This document shows, piece after piece, positions 57,009 to 64,000 of a stretch of DNA of 64,000 bases. Both the position numbers and the translations under genes were made by a program. The stretch covers positions 1 through 64,000 of the forward strand of contig NZ_AHMN02000002.1 in NCBI RefSeq assembly GCF_000243695.2. Direction: 5' to 3'. Source of the stretch: Leptospira kirschneri serovar Cynopteri str. 3522 CT. Lineage in GTDB: Bacteria; Spirochaetota; Leptospiria; Leptospirales; Leptospiraceae. The first letter of the stretch is position 1. Each line of letters begins with the position of its first letter. The notes beneath the pieces were generated by a model. That model searched no databases, was not told the origin of the DNA, and was given only the letters and a program-made list of their open reading frames with translations.

Positions 57009-57240
57009 GTGTGCACTGCTTTAAAGTCGATGGTTGAGAGTAAACAGCAAGTAGTTTAAAAATAAAAACATATTTAATTAATAGGACTCAATAAATTTGA
57101 ATAAATCGAAAATGATTTTAAGGAAGTTTTATAAAACGAATTTTTAATTAAGAGGTAAGTATATAATAAAAATATTATTCATCAATCTGTTTTAAAAATA
57201 CTTCTTTTTAAATTTTATAGAGTTCCGTTTATCAAAACAA

Positions 57241-57540
57241 TTATTCTCCACAATGAGTTTTTCCAAAAATGACTTCTTGCAATTCTGAGTTTTCAGAGCA
57301 TAAACTCCAACATAAATACAATTGAGTCAGCAGTAAGTCGTTTAATTCTTTATCAGGTTTGTTCAAATTATCGACCCCAATATTTGAAAACAATAAATAC
57401 TCAGCCACACATTTAGAACGCCAAGAGTTTACAGAAATACCTGAATCCATTTCCATTAAACCACAAGTTTCTAATACGAATATTAAAATTATACACAACG
57501 CAAAAAGTAGCATCCTTTCTTGTATATTGCTTAATTTCAT
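57241..57540 (-). CDS. Small Cys-rich lipoprotein candidate
   Basis: Up to 99 residues. A hydrophobic N-terminal segment (LLFALCIILIFVLETC) ends in a possible lipoprotein Cys (LETC). The mature part holds five more Cys (SKCVAEYL, LYLCWSLCS and KTHCGE among them), suggesting disulfides. The start may be the Met at codon 10, which has AAAGG just before it; neither ATG has an ideal ribosome site. Convergent with the VM toxin gene and followed downstream by nothing recognisable. The family is unknown. Confidence 0.55.
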   Translation of the reverse strand: MKLSNIQERMLLFALCIILIFVLETCGLMEMDSGISVNSWRSKCVAEYLLFSNIGVDNLNKPDKELNDLLLTQLYLCWSLCSENSELQEVIFGKTHCGE

Positions 57541-58350
57541 AATAATTTAAATCGTTATCCGCTTTTTTAAAATTTAAAAATTTCTTTTTCTTCAGGTATC
57601 TACCTACCCAGAACTTTAAAATAAAATATCCAATCTTTTACACTTCAATAATAGAGTTGTTGAAAAATTCCATAGTAGAGATTCGAAAAACTTCTTCAAT
57701 TGTCCATTTCAATCCAATACAAACAGCTCAAGAATTAATTTTTCAACAACTCTAATGTGCGTTTTGGATTCTTCTGATTCTAAAATCCTATTTAACTTGT
57801 GGGGTTGGTTATGGTAGGGAGCGTGTGCTTTAGTTTTAAACGCAACCCATAACCGAGCGACCGTAGAAACGAGGTTTGAGTTTCCAAGTGAGGTACTAAA
57901 TTTAAATGGCATTTTCATTATAAACCCATGCAATGTCTCTTAGACGGACTCACAGGCGCAATTACTTCAAACAACAACTGCATCGTGACCGTTCCGGCTG
58001 GGTCACGTGCTCGACCTAGGCACCTAAAGTGATGCGAACCGGCTTTAGAGATGCAAAGTTGACACGGGCGCACTTTACGTCTTGTAAATTCAACATTAAG
58101 CGTCATTCTCCTGAGACATCCAGCACATGGCAAAAGTGCGAGAATTAATGAGTTTGTTTTGAAATCGTAGTTCCTCAGAGTTTCATTGACTCGGTTGTGA
58201 TTAAAGACTTTTCAGAGTTTAATTTCTCAGAGGCTCGTTGTTTTATCTTTCTTCTATAAAAACATTTTAGAGAATAATTATTTTTACTACTTGCGCTTTT
58301 GCCTCGCCATTGATAGAGCCATTGCATTGTGCTTTTGAAACTCGAACACC
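57541..58350. repeat. MITE copy, family A fragment and GC-richer unassigned DNA
   Basis: 57652-57754 is the third MITE (listed separately). About 57785-57890 is a family A fragment (GTGCTTTAGTTTTAAACGCAACCC, then CGAGCGACCGTAGAAACGAGG). 57900-58180 is visibly richer in GC than its surroundings and holds frames in several phases but none with family content; AGGCGCAATTA (57952-57962) occurs again inverted at 59320. It may be a decayed gene cassette. Confidence 0.45.
57652..57754. mobile_element. MITE copy 3 (103 bp)
   Basis: Perfect 18-base inverted ends TAGAGTTGTTGAAAAATT and AATTTTTCAACAACTCTA. The interior matches copy 1 (CTTCAATTGTCCATTTCAAT, ATACAAACAG, TCAAGAATTA). It lies between the small lipoprotein gene and the VapBC region. 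Confidence 0.82.
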
Positions 58351-58450
58351 GCTTAACATACACTTTCCGCTTCGTTCAAGTTTTGCTTCGCAAACTCTCA
58401 CTGGCGTCTTCGACATATCCCTCGCTCATTTGACTTTTTGTGTATTAGAT
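58351..58450. other. Possible degenerate attC-like site upstream of vapBC
   Basis: GCTTAAC (58351-58357) fits the integron core RYYYAAC. ATACAC (58358-58363) pairs with GTGTAT (58440-58445) across the site, but the expected outer GTTRRRY half is not conserved (TAGATTG). The interior shares GTCTTCGACA and CGCTCA segments with the better site at 59151-59263. It lies just before vapB. It is weak when taken alone. Confidence 0.35.
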
Positions 58451-58494
58451 TGAAAACACTTGACAATGCACGAAAATCGTGCTTCTAATAAGTT

Positions 58495-58713
58495 ATGAAG
58501 AATATTACTTTTAGAGCAGACGACCAATTGCTTGAAAAAGCGAGACTACGTGCGGCCAGTGAACGAAAATCTTTAACTGACGTTTTTAATGAATTTCTTA
58601 AGAACTATTCAAATTCAGTTAAAGACGTTTCTGATTATGAAAATCTATTACAAAAACTAGCCTACGTTAAAGTTGGTCGCAAGTTTACGAGGGAAGAGAT
58701 GAATGAAAGATAA
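58495..58713 (+). CDS. VapB-like ribbon-helix-helix antitoxin
   Basis: 72 residues. The opening MKNITFRADDQLLEKARLRA followed by ASERKSLTDVFNEFL is a standard ribbon-helix-helix DNA-binding domain of VapB-type antitoxins; the C-terminal half (EEMNER end) should bind the toxin. It overlaps the vapC start by 11 bases, so the pair is translationally coupled. The protein should neutralise the toxin and repress the operon by binding palindromes near the promoter. Confidence 0.88.
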   Translation: MKNITFRADDQLLEKARLRAASERKSLTDVFNEFLKNYSNSVKDVSDYENLLQKLAYVKVGRKFTREEMNER

Positions 58714-59146
58714 AGTATTCTTAGATACTAATCTATTTATTTATAATTTTGATACAGAAAATAAAACGAAACATGAGAAATCAAAGGAAATCGTTTTAAC
58801 GGCTTTAGTAGAAAATAATTATGTAATTAGTTATCAAGTGATTCAAGAATTTTCAAATGTAGCTTTGAAAAAATTTCAGATACCTCTCAAACCAAAAGAC
58901 TTAGCAATATATTTGAAAAGAGTTATGTTTCCATTATGCAGTGTCTATTATACTAATGAGAATATTTTGAATGCAATTGAAATCAGAAACCGATATAAAC
59001 TTTCTTTTTACGATTCTGTTCTTATAGGTTCTGCGATAGAAGCGAATTGTAAAACATTGTTAAGTGAAGATTTACAAGATGGACTTCAAATCAAAGGTTT
59101 ACAAATTACGAATCCTTTTAATAGCACAATTAAAAAGAAAAAGTAG
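58703..59146 (+). CDS. VapC-like PIN-domain toxin ribonuclease
   Basis: 147 residues. The PIN-domain acidic set is complete: D8 in FLDTN, E49 in VIQEFSNVALKK, D104 in SFYDSVLIGSA and D123/D126 in LLSEDLQDG. Members are Mg-dependent endoribonucleases that usually cut tRNA or rRNA and stop growth when the antitoxin is degraded. The last residues (TIKKKK) are a basic tail. An attC-like palindrome starts five bases after the stop, so vapBC looks like a gene cassette. Confidence 0.9.
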   Translation: MKDKVFLDTNLFIYNFDTENKTKHEKSKEIVLTALVENNYVISYQVIQEFSNVALKKFQIPLKPKDLAIYLKRVMFPLCSVYYTNENILNAIEIRNRYKLSFYDSVLIGSAIEANCKTLLSEDLQDGLQIKGLQITNPFNSTIKKKK

Positions 59147-59150
59147 TTTG

Positions 59151-59263
59151 GCACCTAACTGCGCTTCTCAGTCCGGTCTTCGACACATTTGCTTTGTCGC
59201 TCAGTTTGCGAGCCGTTCACTAAGGTTCGTTCAAACGTCGAAGGAGACTCTTTCGTTAGGTGC
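59151..59263 (+). other. attC-like recombination site after vapC
   Basis: A 113-base imperfect palindrome. The outer arms are a perfect nine-base inverted repeat, GCACCTAAC (59151-59159) and GTTAGGTGC (59255-59263), which contains both integron core sites: RYYYAAC (ACCTAAC) and GTTRRRY (GTTAGGT). Inside, CTTCGAC...TTTG pairs with CAAACGTCGAAG, and a GCTC/GAGC hairpin forms the tip, giving the long single-strand fold expected of attC. It directly follows vapC, where the attC of a cassette should be. No integrase is in the window. Confidence 0.55.
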
Positions 59264-59493
59264 AATTGCGGAGGCTCTTCGGGCTCGCGGAACGTTGACA
59301 ATCACTTAGATCATTATCTGAAATAATTGCGCCTTTGTTATCCGCCGACCTCGTGTTGGCACGGCAACTACCGAGACCCAAATATGTAGGAATTTGCCTC
59401 ACTCAGATACTGTTAATCTCTAAGCCGTCGCCACAGTGAATGATGAGGGCAAAATGACCAGTTATGGGTAGTCAAACATTAAAGACCAATTTT
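59264..59493. other. GC-richer unassigned DNA
   Basis: Follows the attC-like site; contains TAATTGCGCCT (59321-59331), the inverse of 57952-57962. No gene could be read. It may be a remnant of another cassette or the downstream part of the SUMF1-like gene's transcript. Confidence 0.35.
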
Positions 59494-60315
59494 TTACTGT
59501 AATTCCAGAATAAGCCGAAAACCAACCATATTTGAGCCATAGCTTGGTACACCAGCGTTCCTATGTGAAATACGACAAATCTCAGATTCACTAAACCAAC
59601 TGCATCCGCGGACGATGCGCATTTCGACATTGCGCTTCGAATGGCGATACACAAAGCTGTCTGCGGTCCATTCAGAGACATTTCCGCTCATGTCAAAAAG
59701 GCCGAATGAGTTAGGTTTCTTTTGACCAGCAGGATGAATTTTATAATCAGAATTTGAGGAATACCATAAGTAATTTGGATCCATTTCTTCCCCCCAATAA
59801 TACTTTGTAGTCGAACCAGCTCGGGCTGCATATTCCCATTCCGCTTCATTCGGTAATCGAAAGACCATTGTCGCCTTTCCAAGCTCTTGCATTGTATAAT
59901 TTAGCTGTTTTAAGAATTCCTGGACACTAAACCACGTAACGTTGTTCACTGGGCAAGAACCACCACACTTCTTGAAATCACTCTGATCATAACGCATCAC
60001 AAGTTGCCATTGTGTCTGTGTAACTTCATATTTGCCCATGTAGAACGGTCTGACGATCTTCATGGCTTTGGGCGGTTTCTCCCTATCATCACACTGTATG
60101 TCACCAGCAACGCAGCCCATGACAAATTCTCCAGCGGGGATGAATACGAAGTTTTCGATTCTGAATTCTCTCTGAAAATCATTCTTGATTTTTTCTTCTT
60201 GATTTTTTTCGGAAATGGATAATGGTCTGGAAAAAATTGTGGAGCCTACCGATATCGCGATTAGTAGACAAATTGTTGGGACGTATTTCTTTACCATCTT
60301 GAACATGTAAAACAT
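59494..60315 (-). CDS. SUMF1/formylglycine-generating-enzyme-like exported protein
   Basis: 273 residues with a signal peptide (YVPTICLLIAISVGSTIFS). The SUMF1 fold is plain: FVFIPAGEFVMGC, PFYMGKYEVTQTQWQLVM, PVNNVTWFSVQEFLKQLN, FRLPNEAEWEYAARAGSTTKY, GLFDMSGNVSEWTAD and a C-terminal RGCSWFSESEICRISHRN then GFRLIL. The two Cys near the end lie close to the copper/active Cys region of true FGEs, but many bacterial members have other roles (substrate binding, cofactor modification), so enzyme activity is not claimed. The start is uncertain among ATGs at codons 1, 4 and 7. It is convergent with vapBC. Confidence 0.85.
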   Translation of the reverse strand: MFYMFKMVKKYVPTICLLIAISVGSTIFSRPLSISEKNQEEKIKNDFQREFRIENFVFIPAGEFVMGCVAGDIQCDDREKPPKAMKIVRPFYMGKYEVTQTQWQLVMRYDQSDFKKCGGSCPVNNVTWFSVQEFLKQLNYTMQELGKATMVFRLPNEAEWEYAARAGSTTKYYWGEEMDPNYLWYSSNSDYKIHPAGQKKPNSFGLFDMSGNVSEWTADSFVYRHSKRNVEMRIVRGCSWFSESEICRISHRNAGVPSYGSNMVGFRLILELQ

Positions 60316-60392
60316 TGCTCCTCACTAATTCACAGTTAATCCCTGAATCACAGCTGTAAATCCTGATGATTCTCCGGGGACAAAAAGATAAG

Positions 60393-60695
60393 TTAACGTG
60401 AGTTCGACGTAAGAAAATTGGGGCGAATAATAAACTCAGGTGCAACGAGGGTCGTCGTCGCAGCTCGCAAATTTCATAGTGGACTGGCCCACAACCTAAA
60501 ACGCGACCCGTAGGAAAGCGTTTTGCTGAGTTACTTCGAGCGACCGTAGAAGCGAGACGCTGAGTTTCAAACGCTTTCGTAAAAAGCGTTTTACTGAGTT
60601 CTTTTCGCTCCAATTCCTTCGGAATTTTTCAAACTTAGGTGTTGCTCACTATAGATCGCAGCATAATAATCGCATTCGTATACCGAACTCACGTT
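60393..60695. repeat. Family A repeat, complete copy (303 bp)
   Basis: Starts TTAACGTGAGTTCGACG and ends CGAACTCACGTTA, the clearest inverted ends of the family. The interior has TTGGGGCGAATAAT, AAAACGCGACCC, AAAGCGTTTTGCTGAGTTAC, AGCGACCGTAGAAGCGAGACG and AAAGCGTTTTACTGAGTT. It separates the SUMF1-like gene from the transposase remnant. The frame at 60179-60613 runs through it and is not a gene. Confidence 0.72.
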
Positions 60696-60739
60696 ATCTT
60701 ACGAAGAGATTATTTAACATTCATAAAAACCAAATAGAA

Positions 60740-60991
60740 AAATATGTGTCACTGAACTTAGGAGATAAAAGATTAGATAAACGACTAAAGAAAATAGTAA
60801 GTGTGATGACCAAGCAAGGAGGAACGAGTTTGCCAGATAGATTTGGCAATTGGTCAGGCCATATCGTTTTTTCAAATCCGAAAGTATCTTATGATAAAAT
60901 AATCTCTCCTCATTGTCTTAGCTTACACTGGTTACTAGAATGTTTACGATTAGTTAATCTTCTACACGAACGTTTCGTTTTAATAACTTAA
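60740..60991 (+). pseudogene. Tn5-type (IS4 family) transposase, N-terminal remnant
   Basis: 81 codons matching the N-terminal domain of Tn5-like transposases: LNLGDKRLDKRLKKIVSVM (family DLGDxRLxxRL), TSLPDRFGNWSGH (family S.P.A.G.W) and SNPKVSYDKIISPH (family F.N..V....IL..H). The catalytic RNase-H-like DDE domain is missing altogether, so this is a dead fragment. It ends against the converging TPR gene at 60988. No clear inverted ends belonging to it were found. Confidence 0.7.
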
Positions 60992-61464
60992 AACGCAGAG
61001 TTTAATTCTTCTTTGAGCTTTTTGGCTTCTTCAAAATCGGGTTTGATTGAAATCGCTCTATGTAAATACTGCAAAGATCTTTCCGGGCGATTCCAAATTT
61101 TATAAAGTGTAGCAAGATTATACAAAGAGATATGAGGTGCGTCGTTTAACTCGCAACGTAAAGATTTTTTCAACCAATAGACCGCTTCTATTTCCTTACC
61201 GGCTCTTAAAAGTATAATTCCGATTTCGTTACACGGATTTCCATAATTTGGATTTATTTCCACAGATCTAAAAAAATGCATCAATCCCTTTTCTGGATTT
61301 CCTTTTTGATTTTCCATTAATCCCAAAAAGAAATAAGCTTCGTGACTTTCTTCGTTTTCTAATGAGAGTTTAAACAAATACTCCGCTCTATCCGAATCGC
61401 CTTTTTTGTAAAAGTATTTTGCCGCTTCTAAAAAATCCGAAGAAGTATAGTTGTCCAATTCCAT
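60988..61464 (-). CDS. TPR protein upstream-neighbour of dxs
   Basis: 158 residues with four tetratricopeptide repeats in a row: AAKYFYKKGDSDRAEYLFKL, AYFFLGLMENQKGNPEKGLM, PCNEIGIILLRAGKEIEAVY and SLYNLATLYKIWNRPERSLQ. It is cytoplasmic with no signal. It starts 33 bases after the dxs stop on the same strand and is probably the last gene of the cyclase-dxs-TPR unit. Its end overlaps the transposase remnant by four bases. Confidence 0.88.
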   Translation of the reverse strand: MELDNYTSSDFLEAAKYFYKKGDSDRAEYLFKLSLENEESHEAYFFLGLMENQKGNPEKGLMHFFRSVEINPNYGNPCNEIGIILLRAGKEIEAVYWLKKSLRCELNDAPHISLYNLATLYKIWNRPERSLQYLHRAISIKPDFEEAKKLKEELNSAF

Positions 61465-61497
61465 TACCCGTTTTATTTTATTTTCGGTTTGGATCGG

Positions 61498-63402
61498 TTA
61501 AGGCTTGATTAAGTTTTTCCTCAATACCTCGGCTACTTGTTCCGCAATCGATTCCCCGTCTAATTTATACTTTTGGAAAACTTCCTTTCTTTCTCCGTGA
61601 TGAATCGGTTCCGGTGGGAATCCAAATGTTTTTACGTATTTTGATAAATTTTCCCGTGTCATTCGGTTGAGTAAATACCCAGTTACTCCTGAGTCTATAT
61701 AACTTTCGTCTAATATTACAAAACGCCTAACGTTCATCAATTCTTCGTTAAACGCCTCCTCCCCAAGAGGTCGCAACCATACCAGATCGATTAATGTAAC
61801 ACTAAACCCTTCTTTTTCTAATCTTTCAGAAGTTTTTTTTGCTTCGTCAATCATGGAGCCGATCGATATTAGGGCTACGTCCACTCCTCTTTTTAATACT
61901 CGAAACGTTCCAGGTTGTAACTCCGTCTTTTTATAAAAATCTAACGTTTTTAAATCTACGCTCGATTTTGGAAATCGAATCGCAATCGGCGACTTATCGT
62001 ATTCCTCCATCCATCGTAACGCATCTATCATATCTTGTCCGTTAGACGGCACAAATACATCCATATTAGGAAGTCCTAATAAATATCCTAAATCGAAAAG
62101 TCCCTGGTGAGTTTCTCCGTCCGGCCCTACACATCCTGCTCGATCTATCACAAACCGCACTGGTAGATTCATGAGAGATACGTCTTGTACTAGTTGATCC
62201 ATCGCCCTTGTCAAAAAGGTGGAATAGATACACATATACGGTATGATGTTTCCGTTCGTCATCGCTCCCGCAAACGCTACCGAATGTTGTTCCGCAATTC
62301 CCACATCAAATAGATGTTCCGGATATTTTTCTGCATATTCCTTGAGCCCACTTCCTTCTATCATCGCGGGTGTGATTGCTGCAATCCTAGGATTTGTTTC
62401 CGTTAAAATGGTTAACATCTTTCCCACAATTTTACTGTATGCGATTTTAGATGTATCTCCGCTATCCATCGCTCCGTCTTCTTTTCGAAACGGAGTCACT
62501 CCATGATACTTAATTGGATCCCTCTCCGCCGGATCGTATCCTTTTCCTTTTTGTGTGATGATATGCAATAAAATCGGGCCTTTCATCTTTTTAACTTTTT
62601 CGAGCATCTTTACGAGTCGTATCACGTCATGCCCGTCTTCAGGTCCTATATATCCAAATCCCAAATCCTCAAACAGCCCACCCGGAGTTAATACGTCCTT
62701 AAATCCCTTTTCTACTTTTTTAAAAAATCTTTCGGTTGCGGGCCCGATGATCGGCAACCACTTTAAGAAAGTATAAAATACTCTCTTCCAATGATTGTAA
62801 AAATGAGACGTTATGATGTTGTTAAGATAATTAGATATAGACCCTACGTTTTTGGATATAGACATATAATTATCGTTTAAGATCACGATCATGTCCTTTT
62901 TCAAATGCCCCGCGTGATTCATCGCTTCTAAAGCCATTCCTGTGGCAATCGACGCGTCTCCTATGATGGCTACTACATTATAATTTTCTTTTACTAGATC
63001 TCTAGCCGCGGCTTCTCCCAATGCCTGGGATATCGAAGTTCCCGCGTGTCCGGTATTGTATAAATCGTACGGGGATTCTTCTCTTTTAGGAAACCCGGAA
63101 AGCCCATTGAATTTCCGCACAGTCTTGAGTTTGTCTTTTCTTCCGGTGAGTATTTTATGCGGGTAAGTCTGATGTCCTACGTCCCAAACCAATCGATCTT
63201 TGGGAGTTTCGAATACGTAGTGTAAGGCGACCGTGAGTTCTACAACCCCCAGATTACTCGCAAAATGCCCACCAATCCCCGAAAGTGTATCGATGATATA
63301 ATTTCTAACCTCCTTACAAACTCGAGGTAGTTGTTCCAGTGGTATGTTTCTTAGTTCGGCCGGATAGTTAATTCTATCAAGCAGAGTTGATTCCTGTTGC
63401 AT
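61498..63402 (-). CDS. dxs: 1-deoxy-D-xylulose-5-phosphate synthase
   Basis: 634 residues, full length. It joins pyruvate and glyceraldehyde 3-phosphate to DXP with thiamine diphosphate, the first step of the MEP isoprenoid route and also a supply for thiamine and pyridoxal in many bacteria. Seen: GGHFASNLG (H46), DVGHQTYPHK (H77), YNTGHAGTSIS, the ThDP motif GDASIATG with NDN (176-178), GIAEQHSVAFAG with the catalytic Glu, and DRAGCVGPDGETHQG. The GDG of the cofactor motif is GDA, as in other DXS proteins. The cyclase gene is 32 bases upstream and the TPR gene 33 bases downstream. Confidence 0.98.
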   Translation of the reverse strand: MQQESTLLDRINYPAELRNIPLEQLPRVCKEVRNYIIDTLSGIGGHFASNLGVVELTVALHYVFETPKDRLVWDVGHQTYPHKILTGRKDKLKTVRKFNGLSGFPKREESPYDLYNTGHAGTSISQALGEAAARDLVKENYNVVAIIGDASIATGMALEAMNHAGHLKKDMIVILNDNYMSISKNVGSISNYLNNIITSHFYNHWKRVFYTFLKWLPIIGPATERFFKKVEKGFKDVLTPGGLFEDLGFGYIGPEDGHDVIRLVKMLEKVKKMKGPILLHIITQKGKGYDPAERDPIKYHGVTPFRKEDGAMDSGDTSKIAYSKIVGKMLTILTETNPRIAAITPAMIEGSGLKEYAEKYPEHLFDVGIAEQHSVAFAGAMTNGNIIPYMCIYSTFLTRAMDQLVQDVSLMNLPVRFVIDRAGCVGPDGETHQGLFDLGYLLGLPNMDVFVPSNGQDMIDALRWMEEYDKSPIAIRFPKSSVDLKTLDFYKKTELQPGTFRVLKRGVDVALISIGSMIDEAKKTSERLEKEGFSVTLIDLVWLRPLGEEAFNEELMNVRRFVILDESYIDSGVTGYLLNRMTRENLSKYVKTFGFPPEPIHHGERKEVFQKYKLDGESIAEQVAEVLRKNLIKP

Positions 63403-63434
63403 GCAAACTTTCTAATCTAATTTCACTCAATCTC

Positions 63435-63998
<564 letters not shown>

Positions 63999-64000
63999 AG

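Noticed and set aside
57918..58133. 71-codon minus-strand Cys/Arg-rich frame
   Set aside because: No ribosome site and no family content; the DNA is GC-richer and gives open frames in several phases.
59064..59309. 81-codon plus-strand frame after vapC
   Set aside because: It starts inside vapC in another phase and crosses the attC-like palindrome; it is not a gene.
59494..60315. Calling the SUMF1-like protein a sulfatase-activating enzyme
   Set aside because: No sulfatase gene is near, and the catalytic Cys pair cannot be confirmed by eye; the fold is shared by many non-FGE proteins.
60179..60613. 144-codon minus-strand frame
   Set aside because: It overlaps the start of the SUMF1-like gene and a family A repeat; the Arg/Ser-rich content is typical of the repeat read in this phase.

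Overview
This window is a chromosomal segment of a pathogenic Leptospira, close to L. interrogans or its nearest relatives. It is AT-rich, and it carries a sphingomyelinase pair of the leptospiral Sph type, a PF07598/DUF1561 virulence-modifying (VM) protein, DUF1564 proteins, and a spirochaete-style alternative complex III operon. Housekeeping genes (rho, rpmE, dxs) are separated by unusually long non-coding stretches full of dispersed repeats and broken genes. No rRNA or tRNA gene was recognised.

Layout. 1-5 kb: two DUF1564 paralogues, a secreted protein with a strong terminator, and a 5'-truncated DUF900 hydrolase. 5-11 kb: a REC-PAS-histidine kinase, a 2 kb non-coding stretch with an orphan mini-CRISPR, a Fur-box-like palindrome in front of a very small gene, a dienoyl-CoA isomerase-like crotonase, a 59-residue protein and a TPR gene with a damaged 5' end. 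11-16 kb: sph2-like (catalytic residues intact) followed by sph1-like (catalytic residues lost). 16-23 kb: a two-gene minus-strand unit (giant TPR protein and LVIVD propeller), then a DUF3592 gene split at an A11 tract and flanked by 49-bp direct repeats. 23-27 kb: CBS-PAS-Fis regulator, rho, rpmE, a NifU-pentapeptide fusion and a small coupled gene. 28-38 kb: frameshifted DUF1801, a CrtC/AttH-like protein, class A PBP with a zinc ribbon and its overlapping partner, a ChaN-like protein, a periplasmic glutathione peroxidase and a small conserved protein. 38.6-39.1 kb: a tandem array of ten 44-45 bp units. 39.8-44 kb: a TonB-dependent receptor and a DUF4952 protein. 44.5-52.5 kb: one minus-strand respiratory operon, actABCDEF plus an SH3-like lipoprotein. 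53-60 kb: a decaying accessory region with an EEP-family pseudogene, three short inverted-repeat elements (MITEs), the VM toxin, a small lipoprotein, a VapBC module next to an attC-like palindrome, and a SUMF1-like protein. 60.7-64 kb: a Tn5-type transposase remnant, a TPR protein, dxs and the C-terminal part of a class III nucleotide cyclase.

How it works together. The act operon encodes a quinol-oxidising complex: pentahaem cytochrome, Fe-S/molybdopterin-like subunit, two NrfD-type membrane subunits, a DUF3341 subunit and a monohaem cytochrome. PBP1, glutathione peroxidase, the TonB receptor and the ChaN-like protein serve envelope synthesis, peroxide defence and iron or nutrient uptake. 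Sph2 and the VM protein are candidate secreted host-damage factors. Several genes appear to be switching off or decaying through short homopolymer indels (DUF3592, DUF1801, perhaps the TPR gene at 9.8 kb).

Non-coding repeats fall into at least five families: (A) 175-310 bp elements with TTAACGTGAG/CTCACGTTAA ends; (B) an approximately 80-140 bp unit; (C) an approximately 100 bp unit; (D) a 13-17 bp palindrome around TGTGGGAACT that also builds the tandem array and occurs inside coding DNA; (E) 102-117 bp MITEs with TAGAGTTGTTGAAAAATT ends. All calls are from reading the sequence. No database search was run, and statements about families are from general knowledge.
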